Counted from the first letter of the stretch, positions 7,854 to 17,450 are shown. The stretch: 64,000 nt of DNA from Thalassospira lucentensis (GCF_001613805.1 NZ_LPVY01000008.1:1-64000), one strand, 5' to 3'. Translations and numbers: made by a program. Notes: a model not told the origin generated them from the sequence alone.

Positions 7854-8420
7854 CTATTTCGGTTTGCTCGTAATCCAATGAAGTGTTTCGTCCAGGATTT
7901 CGTCTGACAGTTCGGTATCATCGACCAGACGGGCCAGCATCACGGCACCAACCATCGCCGACCAGTTGCCTATTGCTTCACGCCGCCGTTCCGCAGGTTC
8001 TGCGGTCTTGTTATCGTTAACAGTGCTCAGCTTTTCAATTTGACGCCGGGTTGCATCGGTCAGGACGGCACGGCTGTCAGCGGAACTGCGACCAACTTCA
8101 CATCCAATCGCGGCAAATGCGCAGCCCTGACCCGGGTTGTCGCGATGGGTGCGGCTCAGGTACTCGGTGGCATAATCAGCAAGGTTTGTAATATCGGCGC
8201 TGCTGTTGGTGCCATTCACGCCATGGATATGGTCCAGTGTTGCAGTGACAAGGTCGTCTTTTGAGCCGAAATAGCCATAAAAACCCCCATGGGTCAGGCC
8301 TGCGGCCTGCATGACCTTGGCGACCGAAATACCATTCAGCCCTTCTTCCCGAATCATCCGTGCAGCAGCATCAAGGATCTGGCTGCGGTTTTCTGCGACT
8401 TGTTGGCGACTGACCTTCAC
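7854..8420 (-). CDS. TetR/AcrR-family transcriptional regulator
   Basis: A 188-residue one-component repressor. The N-terminal TetR helix-turn-helix reads ISVAKVMQAAGLTHGGFYGYF followed by GSKDDL (about 31-56). The C-terminal half is the variable ligand pocket and contains CAFAAIGCEV. It is divergent from the SDR gene 132 bp away, the usual arrangement for a repressor controlling an oxidoreductase and itself. The inducer is not predictable; some regulators of this HTH type respond to electrophiles or quinones. Confidence 0.88.
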   Translation of the reverse strand: MKVSRQQVAENRSQILDAAARMIREEGLNGISVAKVMQAAGLTHGGFYGYFGSKDDLVTATLDHIHGVNGTNSSADITNLADYATEYLSRTHRDNPGQGCAFAAIGCEVGRSSADSRAVLTDATRRQIEKLSTVNDNKTAEPAERRREAIGNWSAMVGAVMLARLVDDTELSDEILDETLHWITSKPK

Positions 8421-8448
8421 TTTGGTCTCCCAAATTTCATGCTTGCCT

Positions 8449-8494
8449 ATTCATGATCATTATCATAAATATTATTCATGATGAACATAATGAT
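8449..8494. promoter_or_regulatory. Candidate TetR operator between regulator and SDR genes
   Basis: The divergent gap holds two copies of ATTCATGAT (8449-8457 and 8474-8482, 25 bp apart), nested with the inverted repeat ATCATTAT (8456-8463) / ATAATGAT (8487-8494). Such overlapping symmetry is typical of TetR-family sites. Binding is inferred. Confidence 0.45.
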
Positions 8495-8552
8495 TACGCC
8501 TTTCTACACGATCAGATATGTGTGGGGCGGTAGTCCCTGATAGGAGGCTTCT

Positions 8553-9338
8553 ATGGCTCAAAAAGTAACGACTGCTATGATTACCGGTGCTTCGACAGGC
8601 ATTGGCGCTGTTTATGCTGACCGTCTTGCAAAACGCGGTCATGATCTTGTTCTTGTTGCCCGTAATGCTGAACGGCTTGACCAGCTTGCTGCCCGGCTGC
8701 GGGCAGAAACAGGTGTGTCGGTTGACGTGATGGTTGCTGATCTGACCAACAGTGCCGACCTCGCGCGGGTTGAGCACCGCTTGCAAGAAGACGCTGCAAT
8801 AGATCTTTTGATCAATAACGCTGGATCAACCCTGTCTGGTGCCTTTGCGGAACAGGATGTGGATCAGGTTGATTGGCTGATCCGCCTGAATGTCACCGCA
8901 GTGACCCGGCTTGCGCATGCTGCTGCCCGGCGATTCGTTGCCCAGAACGCGGGATCAATCGTGAATATCACTTCGGTCCTGGCGCTTGTGCCGGAATTTG
9001 GTCTTGGGATTTATGGTGCGACAAAGTCCTATGTCTTGTCATTCTCGCAGGGATTGCAAAACCAGTATGCGGGCACCGGCATCTATGTGCAGGCGGTGTT
9101 GCCTTCTGCGACCCGCACCGAAATCTGGGACCATGCCGGTAAAAATATCGATGAGGTACCCGGTGTGATGGAAGTTGCTGATCTTGTCGATGCCGCTTTG
9201 GTAGGCTTTGATCGAAAAGAGATGATAACAATTCCGTCTCTGCCTGCGGCGGATGTCTGGGAAAATCTTGAAGCCACCCGTCAGGCGATGGGGCCGCAAT
9301 TCATGAATGGGCAACCTGCGGAACGTTATCGCATCTGA
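8553..9338 (+). CDS. Short-chain dehydrogenase/reductase
   Basis: A 261-residue classical SDR with an NAD(P)-binding Rossmann fold: TGASTGIG at 11-18, NNAG at 88-91, and the catalytic Ser141, Tyr154 and Lys158 (YGATK). The family of SDR most like it reduces carbonyl or acyl substrates, but no specific substrate is indicated. A basic residue follows the second strand (VARNAE), favouring NADPH. A TetR regulator is divergent and a terminator follows, so it is a self-contained regulated unit. Confidence 0.9.
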   Translation: MAQKVTTAMITGASTGIGAVYADRLAKRGHDLVLVARNAERLDQLAARLRAETGVSVDVMVADLTNSADLARVEHRLQEDAAIDLLINNAGSTLSGAFAEQDVDQVDWLIRLNVTAVTRLAHAAARRFVAQNAGSIVNITSVLALVPEFGLGIYGATKSYVLSFSQGLQNQYAGTGIYVQAVLPSATRTEIWDHAGKNIDEVPGVMEVADLVDAALVGFDRKEMITIPSLPAADVWENLEATRQAMGPQFMNGQPAERYRI

Positions 9339-9357
9339 TATTCGGAAGCATTCCGGT

Positions 9358-9385
9358 AAAAGCCATCCTTTGGGATGGCTTTTTG
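9358..9385 (+). terminator. Intrinsic terminator after the SDR gene
   Basis: Eleven-pair stem AAAAGCCATCC/GGATGGCTTTT with TTTG loop, ending in a run of five T. Confidence 0.88.
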
Positions 9386-9440
9386 TTTGCAGGGTGTTTT
9401 TGGGCTTGAGTTCTGCTGAGATTTACCGTGTCTTGATCCG

Positions 9441-10100
9441 ATGAACGGACAGATCATTTCATCATCCAGTACCGGAAACATTATCTGGACCGTCGGTTAT
9501 GCCGGGCATGACCGGGACAGTTTGCTTGCCCTTTTAAAGGGGCAGGGTATCACGGCAGTGGCCGATATCCGGACTTTCAGGGGATCGAATTACTGGAAGG
9601 CGTTTGATGCCGATACCTTTGGCCCGTTCCTGCGCGAGAACGGTATTGCCTACGTTTTCATGGGGGATGTTCTGGGCGGAAAGCCGCAGGACCCGTCATT
9701 GTATCCCGATGGTCGGCTAAGCTACGACCTGATGGCAGCACGCCCGGAATTCAAAGCCGGGATTGATCGTCTGATATCGGGGGCGGGCAAATACCGCATC
9801 TGCCTGATGTGCGCGGAAAAGGATCCGCTGGATTGCCATCGCACATTGCTGATCGCGCCGGCGCTCAAACGTGCCGGGTTTGATTTGCGGCATCTGGTTT
9901 CCGACGGGCGTGTTGAGACCCAGGCCGAAACTGAAAAGCGCATGATTGCGATCAATAGCGGCGACACGGCAGATTTGTTTGCTGCCAGCGCACCGGATCC
10001 CGATGCAGAGCTGGTTCTGGCATTTCAGAAGCAAATTGTAAAAGCGGCTCCGCTTGCAGATGACGCAATAAAATCCGGAAAACGGAAAAATAATTTCTAA
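9441..10100 (+). CDS. DUF488 domain protein
   Basis: A 219-residue cytoplasmic protein of the DUF488 family. It shows the N-terminal TVGYAGHDRDSL, the middle DIRTFRGSNYWKAF, and the signature CAEKDPLDCHR at 124-134 with two Cys and a His that look like a catalytic or metal site. Family function is unknown; some members occur near stress or DNA-modification genes, which is not the case here. It is a single gene between two terminators. The Lys-rich tail (KSGKRKNNF) is probably disordered. Confidence 0.85.
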   Translation: MNGQIISSSSTGNIIWTVGYAGHDRDSLLALLKGQGITAVADIRTFRGSNYWKAFDADTFGPFLRENGIAYVFMGDVLGGKPQDPSLYPDGRLSYDLMAARPEFKAGIDRLISGAGKYRICLMCAEKDPLDCHRTLLIAPALKRAGFDLRHLVSDGRVETQAETEKRMIAINSGDTADLFAASAPDPDAELVLAFQKQIVKAAPLADDAIKSGKRKNNF

Positions 10101-10125
10101 TATTTCATGTATTAAAGCGCGTTAC

Positions 10126-10151
10126 GGCCATTTTTTGAAAATGGCCATTTT
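10126..10151 (+). terminator. Intrinsic terminator after the DUF488 gene
   Basis: GGCCATTTT pairs with AAAATGGCC around TTG, followed by ATTTTG. The stem is symmetrical and modest in strength. Confidence 0.65.
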
Positions 10152-10253
10152 GTATAATTCAAGTTTATATTTCATTCTATTTTACGAATATTGATGCGCG
10201 CAGGAATATGTATTTAAATCTGCAGTTGATGTTGTCAGTTGCAGGAGGACTCC

Positions 10254-11411
10254 ATGGCGGTCGTTACAGGAACGGAAGGCAACGATAGCCTTGTCGGATC
10301 AGGTGATAATGACACGATTTATGGCTTGGCCGGAGATGATCAGCTTTATGGAGCTGGCAGGGATGACGAGCTGACAGGCGGGCCGGGAGCGGATTTGCTT
10401 GACGGTGGCCCCGGCGGACGTGATAGCGCCAACTACGATACCGATACCGCAACAGAAGGCGTCATTGTTGATCTTCAGGATGGAACAGGTCATGGCGGCG
10501 AGGCACAAGGTGACCGGCTTGCTGGTATCGAAGTGGTTGAAGGAAGTCCGTTCGACGATACTTTAATTGGCGATGCCGAAAGTAATGTGCTGTGGGGGCG
10601 TGGCGGCAGCGATTTGCTGCTGGGCGGTGACGGGGACGATTTCCTGTATGGTGATTATCTTGGCAATGATCCCGGCAATGACACCCTTCTGGGCGGAAGC
10701 GGGAATGATACCCTCACGGGGCGCGAAGGCGAGGATACCCTGTTGGGGGGTGACGGGGATGATATGCTAAGCCCCGGTGCCGATGCTGATTATGTCGACG
10801 GCGGTGCTGGAAGCGACACACTGCGCTACAATGGGGACAGCGGCGTTTCGATCAACCTTGAAACCGGTGTTTTTCAGGGCGGCGAAGCCGAAGGCGATGT
10901 TGTCCATGATATCGAAAATCTTTACGGCACAATCCATGATGACCTGTTGATCGGCGATGCTGGTCGGAATGTCCTGCAGGGGCATTTTGGCGATGATGTT
11001 CTGCGTGGTGAGGACGGGCATGACGTGCTGCACGGTGGAAATGGTCACGACATCATCGAGGGTGGCGATGGCAACGATTTCCTGCGCGGCAATAGTGACA
11101 GATATCCGCAGGATGATGGCCCCGACACGTTTTTGTGGCGGGTGTTCGAAGGCGGTGCCGAACGCGACCGGATTGCCGATTTTGAAACCGGCCCCGATGG
11201 TGACAGGCTTCAGCTTGGAAGCGAGTTTCAGGAAAAAAGCGGCATCCACGATTTTTCCGACTTCATCGCCCACGCCGAAGAAACAGACGCCGGATTGTAT
11301 GTCGATTTCAGCGATGGCCGTCCCTATGACTATGGCGTGCTGATCGAAAATGCCGATCTTGCCGATTTCACCGAGGGCAATATCGTCTTCGAAGACAGTG
11401 CCATCGGTTAG
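10254..11411 (+). CDS. RTX / hemolysin-type calcium-binding repeat protein
   Basis: A 385-residue protein made almost entirely of glycine- and aspartate-rich RTX nonapeptides (GGxGxDxLx). Examples are GGDGDDFLYG, GGSGNDTLTG and GGNGHDIIEG, in at least three blocks. Non-repeat linkers such as SPFDDTLIGDAESNVL lie between them. The C-terminal 90 residues (from DGPDTFLW on) look like a type I secretion target domain. It should be exported by a TolC-type type I system and fold on binding calcium outside. No enzymatic domain is seen, and no secretion genes are nearby. The ATG follows a perfect AGGAGG; the upstream TTG is rejected. Confidence 0.88.
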   Translation: MAVVTGTEGNDSLVGSGDNDTIYGLAGDDQLYGAGRDDELTGGPGADLLDGGPGGRDSANYDTDTATEGVIVDLQDGTGHGGEAQGDRLAGIEVVEGSPFDDTLIGDAESNVLWGRGGSDLLLGGDGDDFLYGDYLGNDPGNDTLLGGSGNDTLTGREGEDTLLGGDGDDMLSPGADADYVDGGAGSDTLRYNGDSGVSINLETGVFQGGEAEGDVVHDIENLYGTIHDDLLIGDAGRNVLQGHFGDDVLRGEDGHDVLHGGNGHDIIEGGDGNDFLRGNSDRYPQDDGPDTFLWRVFEGGAERDRIADFETGPDGDRLQLGSEFQEKSGIHDFSDFIAHAEETDAGLYVDFSDGRPYDYGVLIENADLADFTEGNIVFEDSAIG

Positions 11412-11429
11412 CAGCGGCGTTTTCCGGCC

Positions 11430-12188
11430 CTAGCCCATGATGTTATAGCCACCATCGACATGGATTACGTCGCCAGTAATCCCGCGTGACCGGTCGCTGG
11501 CAAGAAACGCTGCCAGTTCCCCAATCTCGTCAATGGTAACAAGCCTGCGTCCCGGTGATCGGCTTTGGGCCGTATTCATCAGGGTGTTAAACTCGGCAAT
11601 GCCCGATGCCGCGCGTGTCAGAAGGGGGCCGGGTGAAATCGCATGGACCTGAATGTTTTTCGGGCCAAGTTCGGCGGCCATGTATCGGGTTGCACTTTCA
11701 AGCGCGGCCTTGACCGGGCCCATGACCCCATAATGGTCAATAACCCGTTCCGACCCCATATAGGTGACGGTCAATAGTGCCCCGCCATCAATCATCAATG
11801 GTTCGGCACGTTTTGCCAGTCGCTGAAACGAATGGCACGAAATATCCATTGCGGTCAGAAAGCCGTCGCGTGAACAGTCGATCACCCGCCCATGCAGGTC
11901 ATCGCCGGGGGCAAATGCGATGGAATGCAGGACAAAATCCAGTTTCCCCCATTGATCAGCGATCCTGCCAAACAGCCGATCCATCTGATCTTCGTTCTGA
12001 ACGTCAAGCGGGGTGATGATCGGGGCACCGAGTCCTTCTGCCAAAGGTCGGACATGCTTTTCGGCCTTGTCATTAAGGTACGTGATCGTAAGCTCTGCAC
12101 CCTCCCGGTTGAAAATTCGGGCACAGCCATAGGCAATCGATTTGTCGTTGGCAATTCCGACGATAAGGCCCTTCTTTCCTGCCAGCAC
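11430..12188 (-). CDS. fabI: FabI-type enoyl-[acyl-carrier-protein] reductase
   Basis: A 252-residue NAD(P)H-dependent reductase of the last step in fatty-acid elongation. It has the FabI nucleotide motif GIANDKSIAYG near residue 11 rather than the classical SDR TGxxxGIG, and the FabI catalytic pattern Tyr143, Tyr153 and Lys160 (Tyr-x6-Lys). The usual SPGPLLTRAASGI segment follows. The sequence GRVIDCSRDGF departs from the most common FabI wording, so it may be a second paralogue rather than the only enoyl reductase. It is monocistronic and convergent with the RTX gene. Confidence 0.85.
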   Translation of the reverse strand: MLAGKKGLIVGIANDKSIAYGCARIFNREGAELTITYLNDKAEKHVRPLAEGLGAPIITPLDVQNEDQMDRLFGRIADQWGKLDFVLHSIAFAPGDDLHGRVIDCSRDGFLTAMDISCHSFQRLAKRAEPLMIDGGALLTVTYMGSERVIDHYGVMGPVKAALESATRYMAAELGPKNIQVHAISPGPLLTRAASGIAEFNTLMNTAQSRSPGRRLVTIDEIGELAAFLASDRSRGITGDVIHVDGGYNIMG

Positions 12189-12319
12189 GGGGCATCTCCT
12201 GCTTTATTGTGTTTTGCGGATGCGAAACGGACTTCTGATTCGCGCACCAGATAAAGCTTAGATGATTTTGCAGCGCAGCAAAGTGTAAAATTCTGTGACA
12301 ATCCCCAATTGGAATACAG

Positions 12320-12338
12320 GGTTCCGTCGATCGGAACC
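12320..12338. other. Small inverted repeat in the fabI/gdh intergenic region
   Basis: GGTTCCG (12320-12326) and CGGAACC (12332-12338) flank a 5-nt loop. A T run occurs 14 nt later, too far for a normal terminator. It could be an operator. Nothing else recognisable lies between 12189 and 12493. Confidence 0.3.
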
Positions 12339-12493
12339 TATTGAGCGAACGATTTTTTTTTGTGCAGAAGCATAGTTTTTAGGCAGATGATCCGCTATGT
12401 GTAGCCTTGGAAGGAAGCTGCAGTTTTCCGTCATTTCCGGGTGTGGGGAACTTCAGGTTGTCTTCCCAAATACATGTGACATCCGAGGTGTGT

Positions 12494-12540
12494 AGTGCCG
12501 CCCGCAAAGGTCGGCACTTCGGTTCTGGCAAACAGAACCG
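12494..12540 (+). promoter_or_regulatory. Tandem hairpins in the glutamate dehydrogenase leader
   Basis: AGTGCCG (12494-12500) pairs with CGGCACT (12512-12518). Immediately after, CGGTTCTG (12520-12527) pairs with CAGAACCG (12533-12540). The ribosome site AAAAAGGG begins only 2-3 nt beyond the second stem, so folding could influence translation. Confidence 0.45.
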
Positions 12541-12559
12541 ATAAAAAGGGAAATTGGAC

Positions 12560-15500
12560 ATGAAAGCCCGAAGCGACGACCCGAAACGGGAAGTCATCGA
12601 CAAGGTTGTCGAACAGATCCAGCAACGCTTGACCGGTAAGATGGCGAAGGATGCAGAAGCATTCGTTCGCCTTTTTTACAAGGATGTACCGCCTGACGAC
12701 ATGGCAGGTCGATCCGTCGACTCGCTTTATGGCGCGGCACTGACTTTATACAAATTCGCGCAAAAGCGCCCATCGGCCAATGCCGCCAAGATCCGGGTCT
12801 ATAACCCCGATCTTGAAGAGCATGGCTGGAAATCCGATCACACCGTGATCGAGATGATCAACACCGATATGCCGTTCCTGGTGGATTCCGTGACATCTGC
12901 CCTTCACGAATTCGACCTGACGGTTCATCTGGTGATCCACCCGATCATGCGTATCGCGCGTGATGATCGTGGTGAATTGCAGTCGGTCGAAGCTGTCGAA
13001 AGCTCGGATGCACCGCGTGAATCCGTGATGCATCTTGAAATTGACGAACAGACCGACGAAGCCGTTCTGCAGAAAATCCGTGACCGTCTGGAAGATGTTC
13101 TGACCGATGTCAGTCTTTCGGTCGAGGACTGGCAGGCAATGCTGTCAAAAGTCGCCGAAGTTCTGGAAGGCATCAGAACCGCACCAACCGGTATTTCTGC
13201 AGAAGACCAGAAAGAAGCCCAGGATTTCCTGGGCTGGGTTCACAACGACCATTTCACCTTCCTTGGCTACCGGGAATATAAATTCAGCGGTACGGGCAAG
13301 AAAGCCAAGGTGGACGTTAATCCCCAAAGCCAGCTCGGGATTCTGCGCCGCGAAGGCACCCACATCTTTGACGAACTGCGCCAGATCGGCAATCTGTCGT
13401 CCGAAGTGCAGGCCTTCGTTGCACAGCCAAGCCTTCTGATGGTGACCAAGGCCAATAAACAGTCAACCGTCCACCGTCCGGTGCATCTTGATACCATTGT
13501 GGTCAAACAGTTTGATGACGATGGCAAGGTCATCGGTCAGCACCTGTTTGTCGGTCTGTTTACCTCGGTCGCCTATAACCTCAGCCCGCGTCTGATCCCG
13601 CTTCTGCGCATGAAGCTTGCCGAAACCATCAAGCGCGCCGGCTTCCCGCCAGCCAGCCACGATGCCAAGGCGCTGGTCAATATCCTTGAAACCTTCCCGC
13701 GTGACGAACTGTTCCAGATCGAACTCGACGATCTGTATCATATCTGCATGGGCATCCTGCATCTGCAGGAACGCCAGCGGATTGCGCTGTTCGTGCGCCG
13801 TGATGCCTTTGAACGGTTTGTTTCCTGTCAGGTTTTCTGCCCGCGAGATCGGTTCTCGACCAAGCTTCGCATGAAGTTCCAGTCGGTGATCGAAGCCGCC
13901 TTTGATGGCAAGGTCACGGCACATTACACCCTGATCGGCGATAGCCCGCTTGCGCGGTTGCACCTTCTGGTCAAAACCACGCCGGGTGAATTGCCGGAAT
14001 ACAATGTTGCCGATATCGAACGCCAGCTTGTTGAAACCGCACGTGACTGGGCGGATACCCTGCGTCAGGTGCTGGTGCGTGAAATGGGCGAAGAACGCGG
14101 TCTGGCACTTTACCGTCGTTACGGCGAAAGTTTCACGGGCGACTATCGTGATCGTTTTGGTGTTGATACCGCCGCTCTTGATATCGACCGTATCGAAGAT
14201 GTGATCAAATCATCGGACCTGCGGGTGAACCTGTATCGCCCGATCGAAGCGGCCGAGAATGAACTGCGCTTCAAGATTTATAATCCCGGTGCACCGGTGC
14301 CGCTTTCCGATGTTTTGCCGATGCTTGAAAACATGGGGCTCAAGGTCATCACCGAGAACCCGTTCAAGGTTGAACCGCGCGATACGGATGTGAATGTCCG
14401 CATTCACGATTTCGGGGTGCTGGTGGACGGCGAATTCCACCTGCATGATGTGCGTGACAAGTTCCAGGAACTTTTCATTCGCATGTGGCATGGCGAAGTC
14501 GAAAACGACGCCTTTAACCGTCTTGTTCTGCTGGGCGGGTTGCATTGGCGCGAAGTCGTCATCCTGCGGACCTATGCCCGATACATGCGCCAGATGGGAT
14601 CGGCCTTCTCGCAGGATTACATGGCCAAAACACTCGCCAATAATGCGGGTCTTGCGGCGACGATTGTTGATCTGTTCATTGCGCGCTTTGATCCGGATCG
14701 CGATCCGGGGCTGGCCGTTGAAGCCGAGGCCATCGAAGGCGATATCATCACCCGTCTTGAAGATGTGATGAACCCGGACGAGGACCGTATTCTGCGTGCG
14801 TTCCTCAATCTCGTTCAATCAACGCTTCGCACCAACTATTTCCAGTATGGCAAGGACGGCAATCCGAAACCCTATCTGTCGGTAAAATTCAATTCCGGCA
14901 TGGTCGAAGATCTGCCGCTTCCGCGTCCTTGGCGCGAAATATTTGTCTACTCGCCGCGGGTCGAGGCCGTCCATCTGCGTGGTGGCCCGGTCGCGCGTGG
15001 TGGTATCCGCTGGTCAGACCGTCAGGAAGATTTCCGCACTGAAATTCTGGGTCTGGTAAAGGCCCAGATGGTCAAGAACGCGGTCATTGTGCCGGTCGGT
15101 TCCAAGGGTGGCTTTGTCGTTAAACGGCCCCCGGTCGATGGCGGTCGCGAAGCATTCCTTGAAGAAGGCATTGCCTGTTACAAAACGCTGATGTCGGGGA
15201 TGCTTGATATCACTGACAATATTGTCGGTGGCGACATCATCCCGCCGGAGCGTGTGCGCCGTCTTGATGACGATGATCCCTATCTGGTTGTGGCGGCGGA
15301 TAAAGGCACCGCGACCTTCTCGGATATCGCCAATGGTGTGGCCCGTGATTATGGCTTCTGGCTGGACGATGCCTTCGCATCGGGTGGCTCGCAGGGCTAC
15401 GACCACAAGAAAATGGGCATTACCGCACGCGGTGCGTGGGAATCGGTCAAACGTCATTTCCGCGAAATCGGCAAGGACATCCAGAAAGAACCCTTCACCG

Positions 15501-17395
15501 TTGCCGGTGTGGGCGATATGTCGGGTGACGTGTTTGGCAACGGCATGCTGTTGTCCGAACAGATCAAGCTGGTTGCCGCCTTCAACCATATGCATATTTT
15601 CGTCGATCCCGACCCGGATCTCGCGAAAAGCTTTGCCGAACGGCAGCGCCTGTTTGATATGCCGCGTTCAAGCTGGGCCGATTACGATACCAAGGTCCTG
15701 TCAAAGGGCGGCGAAATCTTTGACCGCAAGGCCAAGACGCTTGATCCCTCGCCTGAGGTCCGCAAGCTGCTTGATCTTGGCACCGGCAAGGTAACACCGG
15801 CCGAGATGATGAAAGCCATCCTGAAATCCGATGTTGAACTTCTGTGGTTCGGCGGGATCGGGACCTATATCAAATCATCGACGGAATCGAATGCCGATGC
15901 CGGGGATCGTGCCAACGATGCCATTCGCATCAATGGCAAGGATATCCGGGCAAAGGTCATTGGCGAAGGTGCCAACCTTGGTTGCACACAGCGCGGTCGT
16001 ATCGAGTATGCCCATGCTGGTGGACGGTTGAATACGGACGCCATCGACAATGCGGCGGGTGTCAACTGCTCGGATCACGAGGTCAATATCAAGATCCTTG
16101 TGGGCGAAGTGGTGGCCGCCGGCGACATGACCGAAAAGCAGCGTAACAAACTGCTGGTCGAGATGACCGACGAGGTCGGCGATCTGGTGCTGCGTGACAA
16201 CTATCTGCAAAGCCAGGCGATCTCGAACGCCTTTGCCGGGGGCGGGGATGCGCTTGATGCGCAGGTTCGCCTGATCCGGATGCTCGAACGCGAAGGTCGT
16301 CTGAACCGGGAAATCGAATATCTTCCCGATGACGAGGAACTGGCACGTCGCACGGCTGCCCATCAGGGCCTTACCCGTCCGGAAATTTCGGTTCTGATGC
16401 CTTATGCCAAGCTGTGGCTGTATGACGAGGTGCTTAAATCCGATCTGCCTGATGACCCGATCCTTGTCGAGGAACTGGTGCGGTATTTCCCGACGGCTGT
16501 ACGTAAAAAATACAGCGCGGCGATTTCCAACCATCGTCTGAAACGCGAAATCATCGCAACCGTGGGGACCAACAGTCTGGTCAACCGCGTTGGCGGCACC
16601 TTCGTGCATGACATGATGGAGGCAACCGGGCTTTCGGCGGTGGATGTATCGCGCGGTTATCTGATTACCCGTGCGGTGTTTGGTCTGCGCAAACTGTGGT
16701 CGGGTATCGAGGCCCTCGATAACAAGGTCGATGCCAAGGTTCAGATCGCGATGTTCTCCTACATCAATCGCATGGTCGAAGATGTGACCCTGTGGTTCCT
16801 GCGCAATTGCGAGGAATTGAATGTCGGGGCAAAGATCGCGCTGTTCCGTCCGGCGGTTGCCAAGGTGATCGAGGCATTTGACGACATCGTTCCTGCCGAT
16901 GCGGCCTTCCGCACGACCCTGGATCAGAAATCGCAATCCCTGATCGATCGGGGTGTGCCCGAAGATCTGGCCCGCCGTGTGGCGGCAATGCAGCAGATGG
17001 TCGCCGTTTGCGATATCGTCCGCATCGCCGAGGCAACCGGGCGTGATGTCATCGATGTCGGGGCAACCTATTTTGCCATCGGCGCACGCTTCCAGCTTGG
17101 CCTGCTGCGTGCAGCAGCCGAGTCCATCGAAGCCGAAACCCATTGGCAGAAACTGGCCCGTGCTGCCGCGATTGATGATCTGTTTGGTCATCAGCGCGAA
17201 CTGACGCGTGTGGTGCTTGCCTCTGGCAAGAACGGCACGGTGGGTGGTGATCTGGTTCGGAAATGGGTTGATGATCATCAGCGCGGCTGTGCCCGTTGTG
17301 ACCAATTGATCGACGAACTGCGTGCCGCAGGGCAGATCGACCTGTCGATGATCACGGTGGCCAACCGTCAGATCAGGGCCATGGTCGGCGGCTGA
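12560..17395 (+). CDS. gdhB: NAD-specific glutamate dehydrogenase, large (180 kDa) class
   Basis: A 1,611-residue enzyme that oxidatively deaminates glutamate to 2-oxoglutarate and ammonia with NAD. This giant class was first described in Streptomyces and Pseudomonas. The N-terminal half (about 1-700) carries ACT-like regulatory domains, e.g. VIEMINTDMPFLVDSV. The catalytic part begins near GGIRWSDRQEDFRTE and includes the substrate loop GSKGGFVVK (Gly847-Lys855), TNG-like dinucleotide-fold sequences and KVIGEGANLGCTQ. The ATG has an AGGG site about 9 nt upstream; an in-frame TTG 6 nt earlier is less suitable. It is monocistronic with its own terminator. It feeds glutamate, including that from histidine catabolism, into the TCA cycle. 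Confidence 0.95.
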   Translation: MKARSDDPKREVIDKVVEQIQQRLTGKMAKDAEAFVRLFYKDVPPDDMAGRSVDSLYGAALTLYKFAQKRPSANAAKIRVYNPDLEEHGWKSDHTVIEMINTDMPFLVDSVTSALHEFDLTVHLVIHPIMRIARDDRGELQSVEAVESSDAPRESVMHLEIDEQTDEAVLQKIRDRLEDVLTDVSLSVEDWQAMLSKVAEVLEGIRTAPTGISAEDQKEAQDFLGWVHNDHFTFLGYREYKFSGTGKKAKVDVNPQSQLGILRREGTHIFDELRQIGNLSSEVQAFVAQPSLLMVTKANKQSTVHRPVHLDTIVVKQFDDDGKVIGQHLFVGLFTSVAYNLSPRLIPLLRMKLAETIKRAGFPPASHDAKALVNILETFPRDELFQIELDDLYHICMGILHLQERQRIALFVRRDAFERFVSCQVFCPRDRFSTKLRMKFQSVIEAAFDGKVTAHYTLIGDSPLARLHLLVKTTPGELPEYNVADIERQLVETARDWADTLRQVLVREMGEERGLALYRRYGESFTGDYRDRFGVDTAALDIDRIEDVIKSSDLRVNLYRPIEAAENELRFKIYNPGAPVPLSDVLPMLENMGLKVITENPFKVEPRDTDVNVRIHDFGVLVDGEFHLHDVRDKFQELFIRMWHGEVENDAFNRLVLLGGLHWREVVILRTYARYMRQMGSAFSQDYMAKTLANNAGLAATIVDLFIARFDPDRDPGLAVEAEAIEGDIITRLEDVMNPDEDRILRAFLNLVQSTLRTNYFQYGKDGNPKPYLSVKFNSGMVEDLPLPRPWREIFVYSPRVEAVHLRGGPVARGGIRWSDRQEDFRTEILGLVKAQMVKNAVIVPVGSKGGFVVKRPPVDGGREAFLEEGIACYKTLMSGMLDITDNIVGGDIIPPERVRRLDDDDPYLVVAADKGTATFSDIANGVARDYGFWLDDAFASGGSQGYDHKKMGITARGAWESVKRHFREIGKDIQKEPFTVAGVGDMSGDVFGNGMLLSEQIKLVAAFNHMHIFVDPDPDLAKSFAERQRLFDMPRSSWADYDTKVLSKGGEIFDRKAKTLDPSPEVRKLLDLGTGKVTPAEMMKAILKSDVELLWFGGIGTYIKSSTESNADAGDRANDAIRINGKDIRAKVIGEGANLGCTQRGRIEYAHAGGRLNTDAIDNAAGVNCSDHEVNIKILVGEVVAAGDMTEKQRNKLLVEMTDEVGDLVLRDNYLQSQAISNAFAGGGDALDAQVRLIRMLEREGRLNREIEYLPDDEELARRTAAHQGLTRPEISVLMPYAKLWLYDEVLKSDLPDDPILVEELVRYFPTAVRKKYSAAISNHRLKREIIATVGTNSLVNRVGGTFVHDMMEATGLSAVDVSRGYLITRAVFGLRKLWSGIEALDNKVDAKVQIAMFSYINRMVEDVTLWFLRNCEELNVGAKIALFRPAVAKVIEAFDDIVPADAAFRTTLDQKSQSLIDRGVPEDLARRVAAMQQMVAVCDIVRIAEATGRDVIDVGATYFAIGARFQLGLLRAAAESIEAETHWQKLARAAAIDDLFGHQRELTRVVLASGKNGTVGGDLVRKWVDDHQRGCARCDQLIDELRAAGQIDLSMITVANRQIRAMVGG

Positions 17396-17417
17396 TCGGC
17401 CCGTCACGGATTTTCGC

Positions 17418-17450
17418 AAAAAGGGGGCGCTTCGGTGCCCTCTTTTTTTT
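17418..17450 (+). terminator. Intrinsic terminator after glutamate dehydrogenase
   Basis: Thirteen-pair stem (AAAAAGGGGGCGC with GTGCCCTCTTTTT) capped by TTCG, followed by a run of T to 17450. Confidence 0.92.

Noticed and set aside
12320-12361. Hairpin plus T run upstream of gdhB as a terminator for a plus-strand transcript
   Set aside because: The T run is 14 nt beyond the stem and no upstream plus-strand gene would use it.
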